From Oscillospiraceae bacterium (GTDB lineage Bacteria; Bacillota; Clostridia; Oscillospirales; CAG-272): DNA of 64,000 nt. Below, piece by piece: positions 22,531 to 31,840 of the stretch. Where the stretch lies: contig SVSH01000005.1 of the NCBI GenBank assembly GCA_015064395.1, positions 1 through 64,000 on the forward strand, in the 5' to 3' direction. The notes below the pieces were generated by a model. That model was not told where the DNA came from, searched no databases, and was given only the letters and a program-made list of their open reading frames with translations. The position numbers and the translations under genes are program-made. Within the stretch, counting starts at the first letter, position 1. The number at the start of each line of letters is the position of its first letter.

Positions 22531-23793
22531 TCATTCCTGAATAAACCCTCTCCAGCGCTTGGCCACGAGCAGGGCAAGGGCAAGAGCGCACAAGGCCACA
22601 GCGCCCCAGGAGAGAATGGTCACGCCCCAGCCCGCCGCGCCAAACAGGACGGGAATGAGCGAGGTGGCGATGGTACTCCCCACGTAAGTAAAGGCGTTGA
22701 CCAGTCCCGAGACGGTCGACACCTTGCCTGATTTGGCAAAGCGGGCGGGCACGTAACAGGTAAGGCTGGTGTTAGTCGCCTGGATACAGCCGATGGCCAG
22801 CACGATCATCATAAGCGAGAAGATGGGGTGCAGGGTGTGGAAGATGGCCAAGGACAAAAGAGCCGCGGCGCAGACACCCATCAGAAGGACGATCTCCTTT
22901 GCCTCGTCGCGCAAAAAGCGTAAGTGCAACACGGCCACAAACCGCACGCACACCATGCCGAACAGGGGCATAAACAGGTTCATCAGGGTCGATAGATCCG
23001 CCGCCAGCGAGAAGGTGTCGTACAGATAGGTGGACATCCACTCCTCAATGCCGTCTCGCAAAAAGCCGACAAGGGCGGTGATGATGACCACGACCAACAG
23101 CCCCGACGCCAATACGGTGGGCCAAAGCCTTGTTTCGCTTTTCGTGGCGGGGGCCTTTTCCTCGGTTCTCTCCCACTTGGCGTTCAACGCCGCCGAAACC
23201 TTGCCGGGATGGCGGCGCTCCAGCGTTCGGAAGCCCCAGACAAGGCAGATGCCCGTCAAGATGGCAAGAGAACAGGAAAGGGCGAACATCCCTTGCCAGG
23301 CCGAGAGCGAGACAAACAGCGCGGCCGCGGCGTATACGGCCAGCAGTGCCGCCTGCGCCGCAATCGAGACGGCCATGACTGCTTTGGTGTATCGGTCGCC
23401 CGACAGGTAAATGGTCATCAGCTTGACGATGGGAGGCCAGAACAGCGCTTGCGCGAAGCCATTGATGGCCCACAGCAGAATGAGCAGGGGAACGGACGTC
23501 ACAAACGGGAAGGCGGCGTTGCACGCCAACGTCGTTGCAAGTCCGCACAAAATGAGCTTTCGCGGGTCGATGCGGTCACCGAGGAGCCCACTGACGATCT
23601 GTCCTGCCCCATAGGTGAAGAACAGGGCAGAGCCGATATAACCGATCTGGGCATCGGTCAACAGCGTCTCGGGCAGTCCCAGCTTAACGGCGCCAAAGCT
23701 TTTGCGGGTCATGTAGCTGGTGAAATATAACAGACAGAAAAGAAGAGTGATGAGCGGGGCGCTGTCCCCACATTTGGTTTTGTTGGCTTTCAT
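22531..23793 (-). CDS. MFS transporter (OPA/GlpT-like)
   Basis: Multiple hydrophobic TM segments; GYIGSALFFTYGAGQIVSGLLGDRIDPRK; start placed at 23793. Confidence 0.85.
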   Translation of the reverse strand: MKANKTKCGDSAPLITLLFCLLYFTSYMTRKSFGAVKLGLPETLLTDAQIGYIGSALFFTYGAGQIVSGLLGDRIDPRKLILCGLATTLACNAAFPFVTSVPLLILLWAINGFAQALFWPPIVKLMTIYLSGDRYTKAVMAVSIAAQAALLAVYAAAALFVSLSAWQGMFALSCSLAILTGICLVWGFRTLERRHPGKVSAALNAKWERTEEKAPATKSETRLWPTVLASGLLVVVIITALVGFLRDGIEEWMSTYLYDTFSLAADLSTLMNLFMPLFGMVCVRFVAVLHLRFLRDEAKEIVLLMGVCAAALLSLAIFHTLHPIFSLMMIVLAIGCIQATNTSLTCYVPARFAKSGKVSTVSGLVNAFTYVGSTIATSLIPVLFGAAGWGVTILSWGAVALCALALALLVAKRWRGFIQE

Positions 23794-23813
23794 TTGTCTT
23801 GTGCAAGGACGGC

Positions 23814-25817
23814 TCACGCCAGGGTAGCCGCCCACGTCTCCAATTCTTCCAGTTCTTCATAAGCGCCGAGGAGCTGTTCCTCCAGGGCACCCTTGCGCTC
23901 CTCCAGCTCGGCTACGCGGACGTAATCGGTGGCGGCGTCGCCCGCCATTTCCGCTTCGATCGCGGCAAGCTCCTCCTCGATGCGGGCGCAATCCTGCCGC
24001 AGCTTTTGCAGGCGGCTGCGCTTTTTTCGCTCCTCGGCGGCGTTTTGCTTGTTTTTCAGATAATCCGCCTTGGCCGTGGTGAGGTTCGGGGTGGCTTGCT
24101 TTGCCTCGCTTTCGCCCGATAGACGCTCGGCCTCGCGGGCGGTCTTGTAACGAACGAGCTCGGTATAACCCTCGCCCTCGTGCTCGACGGTGTAGTCGAG
24201 CAGATTGCCGATAAAGGCAGGGCCGGGGTGCATCATCAGAATGCGGGTGGCCAGCTTGTCGATGAAATAGCGGTCGTGGCTGACGGTCAGAATGGTGCCG
24301 TCAAACTGCTCCAGCGCTCCCTCAAGTGCCTCGCGGGAGTCGATATCCAGGTGGTTGGTCGGCTCGTCGAGCACGAGCAGGTTCATGTGGGACAGGATGA
24401 GCTTGCACAGCGTCAGTCTCGCGCGCTCACCGCCCGAGAGCACCGCCACCGTCTTGAACACATCCTCACCTACAAAGCGGAATTGCGCCAGCGCGTTTCG
24501 GATCTGCAGCTCGGGCAGGTGGGGATAGGCGCTCCAAAGCTCCTCCAGTACCGTGTTTTCATCCGTCAGATTTTGGTTCTCCTGGTCGTAATAGCCGACG
24601 GTGACGTTGTATCCCGCCTCGATGATGCCCGACGTGGGTGTGAGCTTGTCGAGGATCAGCTTGATCAGGGTGGATTTGCCGCATCCGTTGGGGCCGATGA
24701 GCAGAACGCGCTGTTTCTTTTTGATGAGAAAATTCAGGTTTTCAAACAGCACCTTGTCGCCAAAAGCCATGGACAGCTCGCGCACTGACAGCACGTCGTT
24801 GCCGCTTTCCTGCGACTTGGTGAACTTCATGCGAATGGGGGCAGGGGCGTTTTGGGGCTTCTCCAGCTTAACCATCTTGTCAAGCAGCTTCTGTCTGCTC
24901 TCTGCCGCGATGATGTTGCGCTCGCGGTTCCAGGCGCGTTGTTGGGCAATATACGCCTCCTGGCGCGCGATCTCCTTTTGCTGATCGCGCCAGTGCTTTT
25001 CGGCCAGCGCACGGTCGATGCGGCGCTGTTCCATGCTTTTGGTGTAGCCGCCCTGGTACAGCGTGGCGCGGTGGTTTTCGATGGCCAGCGTCTTGGTGGT
25101 CACACGGTCAAGAAAATAACGGTCGTGTGAGATGACCAGCACGCATTTTTTATAATTCACAAGGAAGCTTTCCAGCCATGCCGTCGTTTCAATGTCCAGG
25201 TGGTTGGTCGGCTCGTCCAGCATGAGAACGTCGGGCTCGCGCGAGAGCTGGATGGCAAGAGCCAAGCGCGTGCGTTGACCGCCGCTGAGCGTGCTGACAG
25301 GCTGTCCCTGCGCCGCTGCGTCAAAGCCCAGACGCTGAAGCATCGAGGCGCAACGGCCGCGATATTCCAGCCCTCCCTCGCGGAGGAAGCGGTCGTTGAG
25401 CGAGGTGTACTCGGCGCTCAACGCGTTCAGGTGCTGTGCACCGGGGGCGTTCATCAAGGTCTCCAGCTCGGCAAGGCGAGCCTCCATGCGGAGCATTTCA
25501 GGACGGGAGCGGAGCATCAGCTCCAGCACGCTGAACTCCTCGGGGACGATCTCGTCTGTGCCGTCCTCCGAGCCGCAAAAGGAGGAAAAGGCGCCGTCCT
25601 GGGTGAGGATCCCGACGGTCTTGCCGCCGGCGATGGTGACACTGCCTTCCTCGGGCTCATAGACGCCGGTGATGGTGCGGAACAGGGAGGATTTTCCTGA
25701 TCCGTTGACGCCGATGATGCCGAGCTTGTCGGTCTCGTCGAGGGAGAAATCTATATTTTGGAGAATGGTGCTCACGCCGAAGCGGAGGGTCATGTTTTTG
25801 ACGTTGAGGATGGTCAT
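23814..25817 (-). CDS. ABC-F family ATP-binding protein
   Basis: Two Walker A (GVNGSGKSSLF, GPNGCGKSTLI), two LSGG signatures and linker; start MTILNVKNMTLRFG at 25817; the longer ORF reads repeat DNA. Confidence 0.93.
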   Translation of the reverse strand: MTILNVKNMTLRFGVSTILQNIDFSLDETDKLGIIGVNGSGKSSLFRTITGVYEPEEGSVTIAGGKTVGILTQDGAFSSFCGSEDGTDEIVPEEFSVLELMLRSRPEMLRMEARLAELETLMNAPGAQHLNALSAEYTSLNDRFLREGGLEYRGRCASMLQRLGFDAAAQGQPVSTLSGGQRTRLALAIQLSREPDVLMLDEPTNHLDIETTAWLESFLVNYKKCVLVISHDRYFLDRVTTKTLAIENHRATLYQGGYTKSMEQRRIDRALAEKHWRDQQKEIARQEAYIAQQRAWNRERNIIAAESRQKLLDKMVKLEKPQNAPAPIRMKFTKSQESGNDVLSVRELSMAFGDKVLFENLNFLIKKKQRVLLIGPNGCGKSTLIKLILDKLTPTSGIIEAGYNVTVGYYDQENQNLTDENTVLEELWSAYPHLPELQIRNALAQFRFVGEDVFKTVAVLSGGERARLTLCKLILSHMNLLVLDEPTNHLDIDSREALEGALEQFDGTILTVSHDRYFIDKLATRILMMHPGPAFIGNLLDYTVEHEGEGYTELVRYKTAREAERLSGESEAKQATPNLTTAKADYLKNKQNAAEERKKRSRLQKLRQDCARIEEELAAIEAEMAGDAATDYVRVAELEERKGALEEQLLGAYEELEELETWAATLA

Positions 25818-25844
25818 TGGTAGAGATCCTTTCGGATGATATAT

Positions 25845-26385
25845 CGGGGGCGGCTGAATTTTTAACTGACTGCACAGACGGCCTCGCACAGCTGCGCGCG
25901 CTCGGTGTGCCGGTTTTTTATGCCACTTCTTGGCGCGCCCCAAGAAGTGGCCAAGAAGGGCGCCAAGACGTTCCCTCTTGGAACTCCCTTGGCATTGCCG
26001 CGCTACATAGCAAATCAAGAGATAAACATATCTCTCGTTTGTGCAGTGCTCCAAGGCAGACAACACGCGCGGCAGACAAAGAAAGCGAGATTTCTTGCTT
26101 TTTTGTAGGGACCGGGGGACGGAGTAAATCCGCAAAGCGGATTTATGCCGAGCAGAGCGAGGAGAGACTCCCGGACGGTCCGTTTCAAAGGTAATTCTAA
26201 CTTTGTGGAGAAGAAGGGGAAGGGGCCCCACTTCTTGCGGTAGTATCTATCGAACAGCGATGTCCTTCCCCATACAGAGATAGGAGAAGATGCAAGGGCG
26301 AACGTTTCTATTCCTTCTATCAAGTTTTTTGAGGGGGGCAGGGGAACTTTTTTTCAAAAAAGTTCCCCTCGTACCTCTTATCCTC
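25845..26385 (-). repeat. Composite repeat E8, leader of the ABC-F gene
   Basis: Minus-oriented F 25920-25949; GC-variant D; C segment ~26106-26195; A hairpin ~26340-26368. Confidence 0.88.
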
Positions 26386-26388
26386 TCG

Positions 26389-27003
26389 TCACAACTTAAT
26401 CTTCACTTCCTGCGCCACACCCAAGATTCTAGCCTCGCCCGTTTCAAAGTCGACGGGGGAGAGCTCGATGGGCGAATATTCTTCGTTTTCGGGCTGCAAT
26501 ATGATGCGCCGATCGCGCTTGAAAAAGCGCTTGACCGTCGCGCTGTCGCCGCCGACAAGGCAGGCAACGATGTCGCCGTTCTCGGCGTACTGTTGCTTGT
26601 GGAACAGAACCAGTGAGCCGTCTACCATACCGCAGTCTTTCATGCTGTCGCCGCAGACCTTGAGGTAAAAATACTCCTCTACGTCGTCCACGTCGGCGGA
26701 TTCGTAGCCTAGTAGCGTTTCGTTGGTGATGATGGGACTGCCCGCCCGGATCTCGCCAATGATGGGCAGTCGGCGGCGCGCCTGTGATGCGGCGACCTCG
26801 CGGCGCGGCGTCTGGGTCCCCAGCAGCTCGTCCAACGACACGTCAAAAAAGGCGGCGATGCGCTTGAGCTTGTCCGCCTTGGGGCAGGAGCGACCGTTTT
26901 TCCAATCGGTGAAGGTCGAGGCGGCAATGCCCGTCTCCTTGGATACCCGATACACGGTCGTATTGTTCATTTTGAGCAAATGTTCAAACGCGGAATAGTC
27001 CAT
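26389..27003 (-). CDS. XRE-family HTH repressor with S24/LexA-like peptidase domain
   Basis: 204 aa; N-terminal HTH (TGIAASTFTDWKNGRSCPKADKLKRIAAFFDVSLDELLG) and C-terminal GDSM...GDIVACLVGGDSATVKRF. Confidence 0.88.
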   Translation of the reverse strand: MDYSAFEHLLKMNNTTVYRVSKETGIAASTFTDWKNGRSCPKADKLKRIAAFFDVSLDELLGTQTPRREVAASQARRRLPIIGEIRAGSPIITNETLLGYESADVDDVEEYFYLKVCGDSMKDCGMVDGSLVLFHKQQYAENGDIVACLVGGDSATVKRFFKRDRRIILQPENEEYSPIELSPVDFETGEARILGVAQEVKIKL

Positions 27004-27056
27004 AGTGGGCTCCTTTTGTTGAAACTTCCGATATTTATGAAATCATAACTAAACGG

Positions 27057-27085
27057 TTGACAATGCTTCGGAAATGCGATATAAT
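27057..27085 (+). promoter_or_regulatory. Consensus sigma-A promoter
   Basis: TTGACA - 17 nt - TATAAT exact match, divergent from the XRE/S24 gene. Confidence 0.8.
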
Positions 27086-27290
27086 AAGTGCCAACAAGGA
27101 TATTATACGGGCAGATCGCAATTTTGTCAATGGATTTGCGAAAAAAAGTGAACAAATCGTTAAAAAACAAAGAAAAAGGAGAAGGAAACCATGAAGGAGA
27201 AAAAAACAAAAGCCCGCGAGAGCAGGCAAAATAGCGTTGTGATATGCGGAATATCGATTTCGGATTTTCGAACGGAGGGGAGGGACGCCT

Positions 27291-27728
27291 ATGCCGTACA
27301 ATAAGCGTCTCGTTACCACGCGGCGCATCGCGCAGGAGGAGCTGTGCGAGGATGCCGTGGCCCTGTGTGAGGTGCGGGTGTTTTTGGAGCGATATGCGAT
27401 GGCCGTCCGCATGTTGCGTCTTTGTCGCATCGACGAAAAAACGCGCAGGGATCTGCCGGGCGACGTGACCTACTACGGTCGTGTCGGGGGTGACGCGAGC
27501 TACTGGGAGCAACAAATGAAGGACATCCGCGATTTTATCGAGTCGTTGCCCAATGAATCCTGCAAGCTGCTTCTATACTATCATTACGTTGTGGGCATGA
27601 CGGTCGAGCGGGCAAGCGAGGAGCTGGATATTTCGCGCCGCAACGCCTTTCGCCTCAAAAAGAAAGCGCTGGCGCTTGCAGCGGCAAGACTGCCCCTGTG
27701 GCAGGCGGCCATGCGTCAGTCCGGCTGA
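27291..27728 (+). CDS. Small protein with sigma-70 region-4-like HTH (phage RinA/ArpU/DUF1492-like)
   Basis: 145 aa; RDFIESLPNESCKLLLYYHYVVGMTVERASEELDISRRNAFRLKKKAL. Confidence 0.65.
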   Translation: MPYNKRLVTTRRIAQEELCEDAVALCEVRVFLERYAMAVRMLRLCRIDEKTRRDLPGDVTYYGRVGGDASYWEQQMKDIRDFIESLPNESCKLLLYYHYVVGMTVERASEELDISRRNAFRLKKKALALAAARLPLWQAAMRQSG

Positions 27729-28168
27729 TGCTTGCGTCGGGCGAGCATACGGGCGGCATTGTGCTCCATACGGGCGATGAGCTCGCAGAGCAGCTCGCGC
27801 TCCTCGGGGGACATACCGCGGGTCAGCTCGCGCTGGCAGTCGTTGACGCAGTCCACCAGGCGGGGGAGCAGATCAAACGCGCGGTCGGTCGGCTGAACAG
27901 TCAAAAGGCGCTTGTCCTCCTTGTCGTGCGTGCGGGTGACGTAGCCCTTCTCTTCCAGATCGGACAGCTGTCGCGCGACGTTGCTTTTATCGACGCCCAG
28001 GTGTTGTGCCAGCTTTTCCTGGGTTAAGCCGGGCAGGCGGCAGACGGTCAGAAGGTAAGAGATCTGACTGCCGCGCAGGTCGGTATCCTGCAGAGCTTGG
28101 GCCTGCTCGGAGAGGGAGCAGGAGAGGATGGTATTCATTTGGCGGGAAAGGTCGGTGAGAATATCCAT
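27716..28168 (-). CDS. MarR-family transcriptional regulator
   Basis: 150 aa; LTQEKLAQHLGVDKSNVARQLSDLEEKGYVTRTHDKEDKRLLTVQPT. Confidence 0.9.
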   Translation of the reverse strand: MDILTDLSRQMNTILSCSLSEQAQALQDTDLRGSQISYLLTVCRLPGLTQEKLAQHLGVDKSNVARQLSDLEEKGYVTRTHDKEDKRLLTVQPTDRAFDLLPRLVDCVNDCQRELTRGMSPEERELLCELIARMEHNAARMLARRKHQPD

Positions 28169-28184
28169 AGGGGCCTCCGGAGGA

Positions 28185-28590
28185 TTGGGTTTAACTGGAT
28201 TTTTTACTACTTCGTAGCCGGACGCTCATACTGCGCGCTTTCAGCGCGCGCTGAGCTGTGCCGGTTTTGGATGCCACTTCTTGGCGCGCCCCAAGAAGTG
28301 GCCAAGAAGGACGCCCAGGCGTTCCCCTGGGAACCCCCTGGCTTTGCCGCTCTGCAAAGGGAAAGACGAGAGGGCACACAAACGCTTCCTGTGCTGTGCT
28401 TCAAATTAAGACAGCACGAGCGGCAGATGTAGGGAGCAAGAAATTTTGCGGGTTTCTTAAGGGCATTAGGCCCTTAAGTGTCTTTTCTTCGCCTATTCTT
28501 TGCGACAAGGCAAAGAATAGGCATAATGCTATACACCGAACGCGCGCGATAAAATCGCGCAGGGTGAGGCTGTAGGAAAAGGTGCTGAAA
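28185..28590. repeat. Composite repeat E9, mirrored type with TIR-like ends
   Basis: tagccggacgctcatactgcgcgc left end; F 28273-28302; D; ATTAG 28457-28477; F 28491-28522; right end gcgcagggtgaggctgtagg. Confidence 0.9.
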
Positions 28591-28592
28591 AT

Positions 28593-29336
28593 TTAGCTTT
28601 CTCCCTCTCCCTTCACCCAAACCTCCGCCGCAAGGCAAATCTCCCCTTGCTCGTCGATGGTCTGAACCAAATAGACAGTATCTCCCTCGTCGCTGATACG
28701 TTCGCCGCGAAGAACACGCAATATAGCCCCCAGCTTTGCCTCGCGGGCAAACTCCAGGTGCATGGTGTGAATGCGGGCGATGGCATCCGCCGGGAGATAA
28801 TCACAGATCATATCGGGATAGCGGGTGTTGTTCATGTGCCCGTTGTAGTCAATGTCCGAATAAACGATGCGGCGCTGTCCGACCTCTATCATGTCCGACG
28901 GCACGGTGAAACGGCGGGGCGTGGTGAAGGGCAGGGGCTCTTCGGGCGCAAAGCCGTACTCAAAATCGCTCGCTCTCACGGGAAGGTGGTTGTTCAGGTT
29001 GATCAGCACCCACGCGCTTGCGCCTTCGGCGGCAGTAGAGCCGTCCTCTTTTTCCAAGCGGAAATATCGGGGGAAATTCATGCCGCGCCCCTCCGACACC
29101 CAGGTCTGCGCCACGATGCGCTCGGCGGGGCGGATGGGCCGATAAAACTTGAGGGTCAGGCGGGTGAGAATAAAGGCCAAGCCTTCCTCAAAACGCAGAG
29201 TATCCAAGTTACGTCCGACCGAATTGAGGTGGCAAAAGGCCATCTCCTGCATATAGACGAGCAGTTGAGAGGGTCGGACTGTGAGCGTGGCATCGGTGTC
29301 ATGCCAGCGGGCGGTGACAGGTTCCTGATAGATCAT
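28593..29336 (-). CDS. Acyl-ACP thioesterase family protein
   Basis: 247 aa; VRPSQLLVYMQEMAFCHL, SDIDYNGHMNNTRYPDMICDYLP (double hotdog). Confidence 0.88.
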   Translation of the reverse strand: MIYQEPVTARWHDTDATLTVRPSQLLVYMQEMAFCHLNSVGRNLDTLRFEEGLAFILTRLTLKFYRPIRPAERIVAQTWVSEGRGMNFPRYFRLEKEDGSTAAEGASAWVLINLNNHLPVRASDFEYGFAPEEPLPFTTPRRFTVPSDMIEVGQRRIVYSDIDYNGHMNNTRYPDMICDYLPADAIARIHTMHLEFAREAKLGAILRVLRGERISDEGDTVYLVQTIDEQGEICLAAEVWVKGEGES

Positions 29337-29442
29337 GTTCGTATCCTTTGTATGTACCGTGGCAAAGCCACGGTTTTTCTGCTTTTATTGTAGCAGAAGG
29401 TCGGACAAAAATCAAGTCCCACCGCATGAATTTTCAGCTCTT

Positions 29443-29961
29443 TCACATTTGCACTGCCGGGGGATCGATCAAGGGGGAAGGGGATCCACCTGCAGGCTCG
29501 GTCACGCCGGGGGCGGTCGAAGCAACGGCTGCGGCGGCGGGAATGGAGGCCGCAGCGGCCGGCATTCCTACCGTTGCGGGCAGAGGAGTCTCCACCCTCC
29601 TCTCGCTCGGTTGCCAATCCCCCAGCCCTACGCTGACGGCGATGGCGCGGTCGACCTGCCGCATCAGTCCCTCGTCCAGATGCCCCATTTTCTCCTTGAG
29701 GCGGCGCTTATCCAGCGTGCGCACCTGCTCCAGCAGAATGACGGAATCCTTGACCAGTCCCACGCGGTCGGCAAAGACGTCGATGTGGGTAGGTAGTCTC
29801 GTTTTGCTCAGCCGCGACGTGATAGCGGCGGCGATCACGGTGGGACTGTATCGGTTGCCCACGTCGTTTTGTATGATCAGCACGGGCCGAAGCCCGCCTT
29901 GCTCCGAGCCCACGACGGGACTCAGATCGGCATAATAAATATCTCCTCGTTTGACACTCAT
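29443..29961 (-). CDS. PemK/MazF family mRNA interferase with Ala/Pro-rich C-terminal tail
   Basis: 172 aa; [50 protein letters not shown]; no antitoxin ORF seen next to it. Confidence 0.9.
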   Translation of the reverse strand: MSVKRGDIYYADLSPVVGSEQGGLRPVLIIQNDVGNRYSPTVIAAAITSRLSKTRLPTHIDVFADRVGLVKDSVILLEQVRTLDKRRLKEKMGHLDEGLMRQVDRAIAVSVGLGDWQPSERRVETPLPATVGMPAAAASIPAAAAVASTAPGVTEPAGGSPSPLIDPPAVQM

Positions 29962-30239
29962 CTTGTTTGCGATCCCTCCTTGGATGGCCTGTGCAGATTC
30001 GACCTGCTAAGGCTATGTCGTTCCTACAGGGATATTTTGTCCCACTGCCGCACGACCTTAAACAGCACGCGCCAAATTGAGGGTGAGGAAATTTTTGGTG
30101 CGCGGTGGCAAGGTGGCGGGTGGTAACAGAATATGACAGAGAGCGTGCGTTTGTGAGCGAATTCGCCTCTTTTTGCAGTTTTCACAGAAAATTTCTCTTT
30201 CAAAGCCAAAATTTTTTTGCGTTTCACCACTGAAAAACC

Positions 30240-30268
30240 TTGCAAAACGCATTAGAATTTGGTATAAT
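30240..30268 (+). promoter_or_regulatory. Predicted guaA promoter
   Basis: TTGCAA - 17 nt - TATAAT. Confidence 0.7.
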
Positions 30269-30387
30269 AATACGGAATGTCTTGTTTGACGCTCCGCGCC
30301 GGGCAACCAGATCCAGCGCCGGACGAGCAAAAACCGCCGACGTGTTTATTTTGACAAGCTCCCACAAGGGGCGGAAAGAGGCAATAT

Positions 30388-31392
30388 ATGTACGATCCCA
30401 ATAAGCGTCCCGACGATATGGCGCGCATTACGACGATCGAGCAGGCCCATGCTTTTATTGACGAGCAGGTGGCGGCCGTCCGTGCGCAGGTCGGAGACAA
30501 GAAGGTGTTGCTGGCGCTGTCCGGCGGCGTGGATAGCTCGGTCGTAGCCGCGCTGCTCATTAAGGCCATTGGACGCCAGCTTGTTTGCGTTCACGTCAAC
30601 CATGGGCTGATGCGCAAGGGCGAGAGCGAGGATGTTGTCAAGGTGTTTGGCGAGGAGCTGGATGCCAATCTGGTTTACGTCGATGCTACCGATCGTTTCC
30701 TCGATCTGTTGGCCGGCGTGGCTGACCCTGAAAAGAAGAGAAAGATCATCGGCGCTGAGTTTATCAAGGTGTTTGACGAGGAGGCCGCCAAGCTGGACGG
30801 CATTTCCTACCTGGCACAGGGAACCATCTATCCCGATATTCTGGAGAGCATAAAAGCAAAGGAAAGCGGCAAGCCGGTCAAGTCGCACCACAACGTCGGC
30901 GGTCTTCCCGACGATATGGCGATGGAGCTGGTCGAGCCTGTCAAGCTGCTGTACAAGGACGAGGTTCGTGTGGTCGGCGAGGCGCTGGGTCTGCCCCATG
31001 CGATGGTCTACCGTCAGCCGTTCCCCGGCCCCGGCTTGGGTGTCCGCTGCCTGGGTGCCATCACCCGCGACCGCCTGCACGCCCTGCGTGAGGCCGATGC
31101 CATTTTGCGTGAGGAATTCGATAAGAACGGCCTTGCCGGCAAGGTCTGGCAGTATTTCATCGCCGTGCCCGATCTCAAGAGCGTTGGCGTCCGCGATCAT
31201 ATGCGTTATGAGGGCTGGCCGGCCATCATCCGCGCCGTTAATACCACCGACGCCATGACCGCTACCATCGAAGAGATCCCCTACGCACTGCTTCATCACA
31301 TCACCAATCGCATCACAAGCGAGGTCGAGGGCATCAACCGCGTCCTGCTGGATCTCACACCCAAGCCTGTGGGAACGATTGAGTGGGAGTAA
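30388..31392 (+). CDS. guaA: GMP synthase, ATP-PPase plus dimerization domains only (no GATase domain)
   Basis: 334 aa; LALSGGVDSSVVAALL P-loop, QPFPGPGLGVR, ITSEVEGINRVLLDLTPKPVGTIEWE terminus; N-terminal GATase absent. Confidence 0.9.
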   Translation: MYDPNKRPDDMARITTIEQAHAFIDEQVAAVRAQVGDKKVLLALSGGVDSSVVAALLIKAIGRQLVCVHVNHGLMRKGESEDVVKVFGEELDANLVYVDATDRFLDLLAGVADPEKKRKIIGAEFIKVFDEEAAKLDGISYLAQGTIYPDILESIKAKESGKPVKSHHNVGGLPDDMAMELVEPVKLLYKDEVRVVGEALGLPHAMVYRQPFPGPGLGVRCLGAITRDRLHALREADAILREEFDKNGLAGKVWQYFIAVPDLKSVGVRDHMRYEGWPAIIRAVNTTDAMTATIEEIPYALLHHITNRITSEVEGINRVLLDLTPKPVGTIEWE

Positions 31393-31399
31393 GGGGGAC

Positions 31400-31800
31400 G
31401 AGCGGGGAAAACTTCTTGGAAGAAGTTTTCCCCACACCCCTTTCAAGAACTTTCAAGGAAGAAATAGGAGCGTAGCCGGCACGACTTCTCCTAACCCTGT
31501 GTGGGGGAAGGGAGTACGTTATTCCATAGGTACTGCCGCAAGAAGTGGGGCCTCTCCTCGCTCCGCTCGGCATCAATTTGCTTTGCAAATTGACTCCGTT
31601 CCCCCCTCCCCCTTTTTCTCCACAAAAGATAGATAACCCAAAGCAAAAAGTCTTGCGGGTTTCTTAAGGGCATTAGGCCCTTAAGTCCGCTTTCTTGGTT
31701 CGTTCTTTCTCGGATGAGAAAGAATGAACATCAATACAGCACACCGAACGCGCGCAACGGAGTTGCGCTGTGTGAGGCCGTCAGCGAAGTTGTAAAAACA
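31400..31800 (+). repeat. Composite repeat E10, leader of the CofE-like gene
   Basis: A hairpin; L2; C variant; ATTAG 31664-31684; F 31698-31729; G GCGCAAcggagTTGCGC. Confidence 0.88.
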
Positions 31801-31840
31801 TTTTGCTGCCCCCGAATCTAAAAATACAGAAGGAAACATT

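Noticed and set aside
29354-29380. Terminator-like hairpin ACCGTGGCaaaGCCACGGTTTTT
   Set aside because: Oriented for plus-strand transcription although flanking genes are both minus strand; noted, but function cannot be supported.
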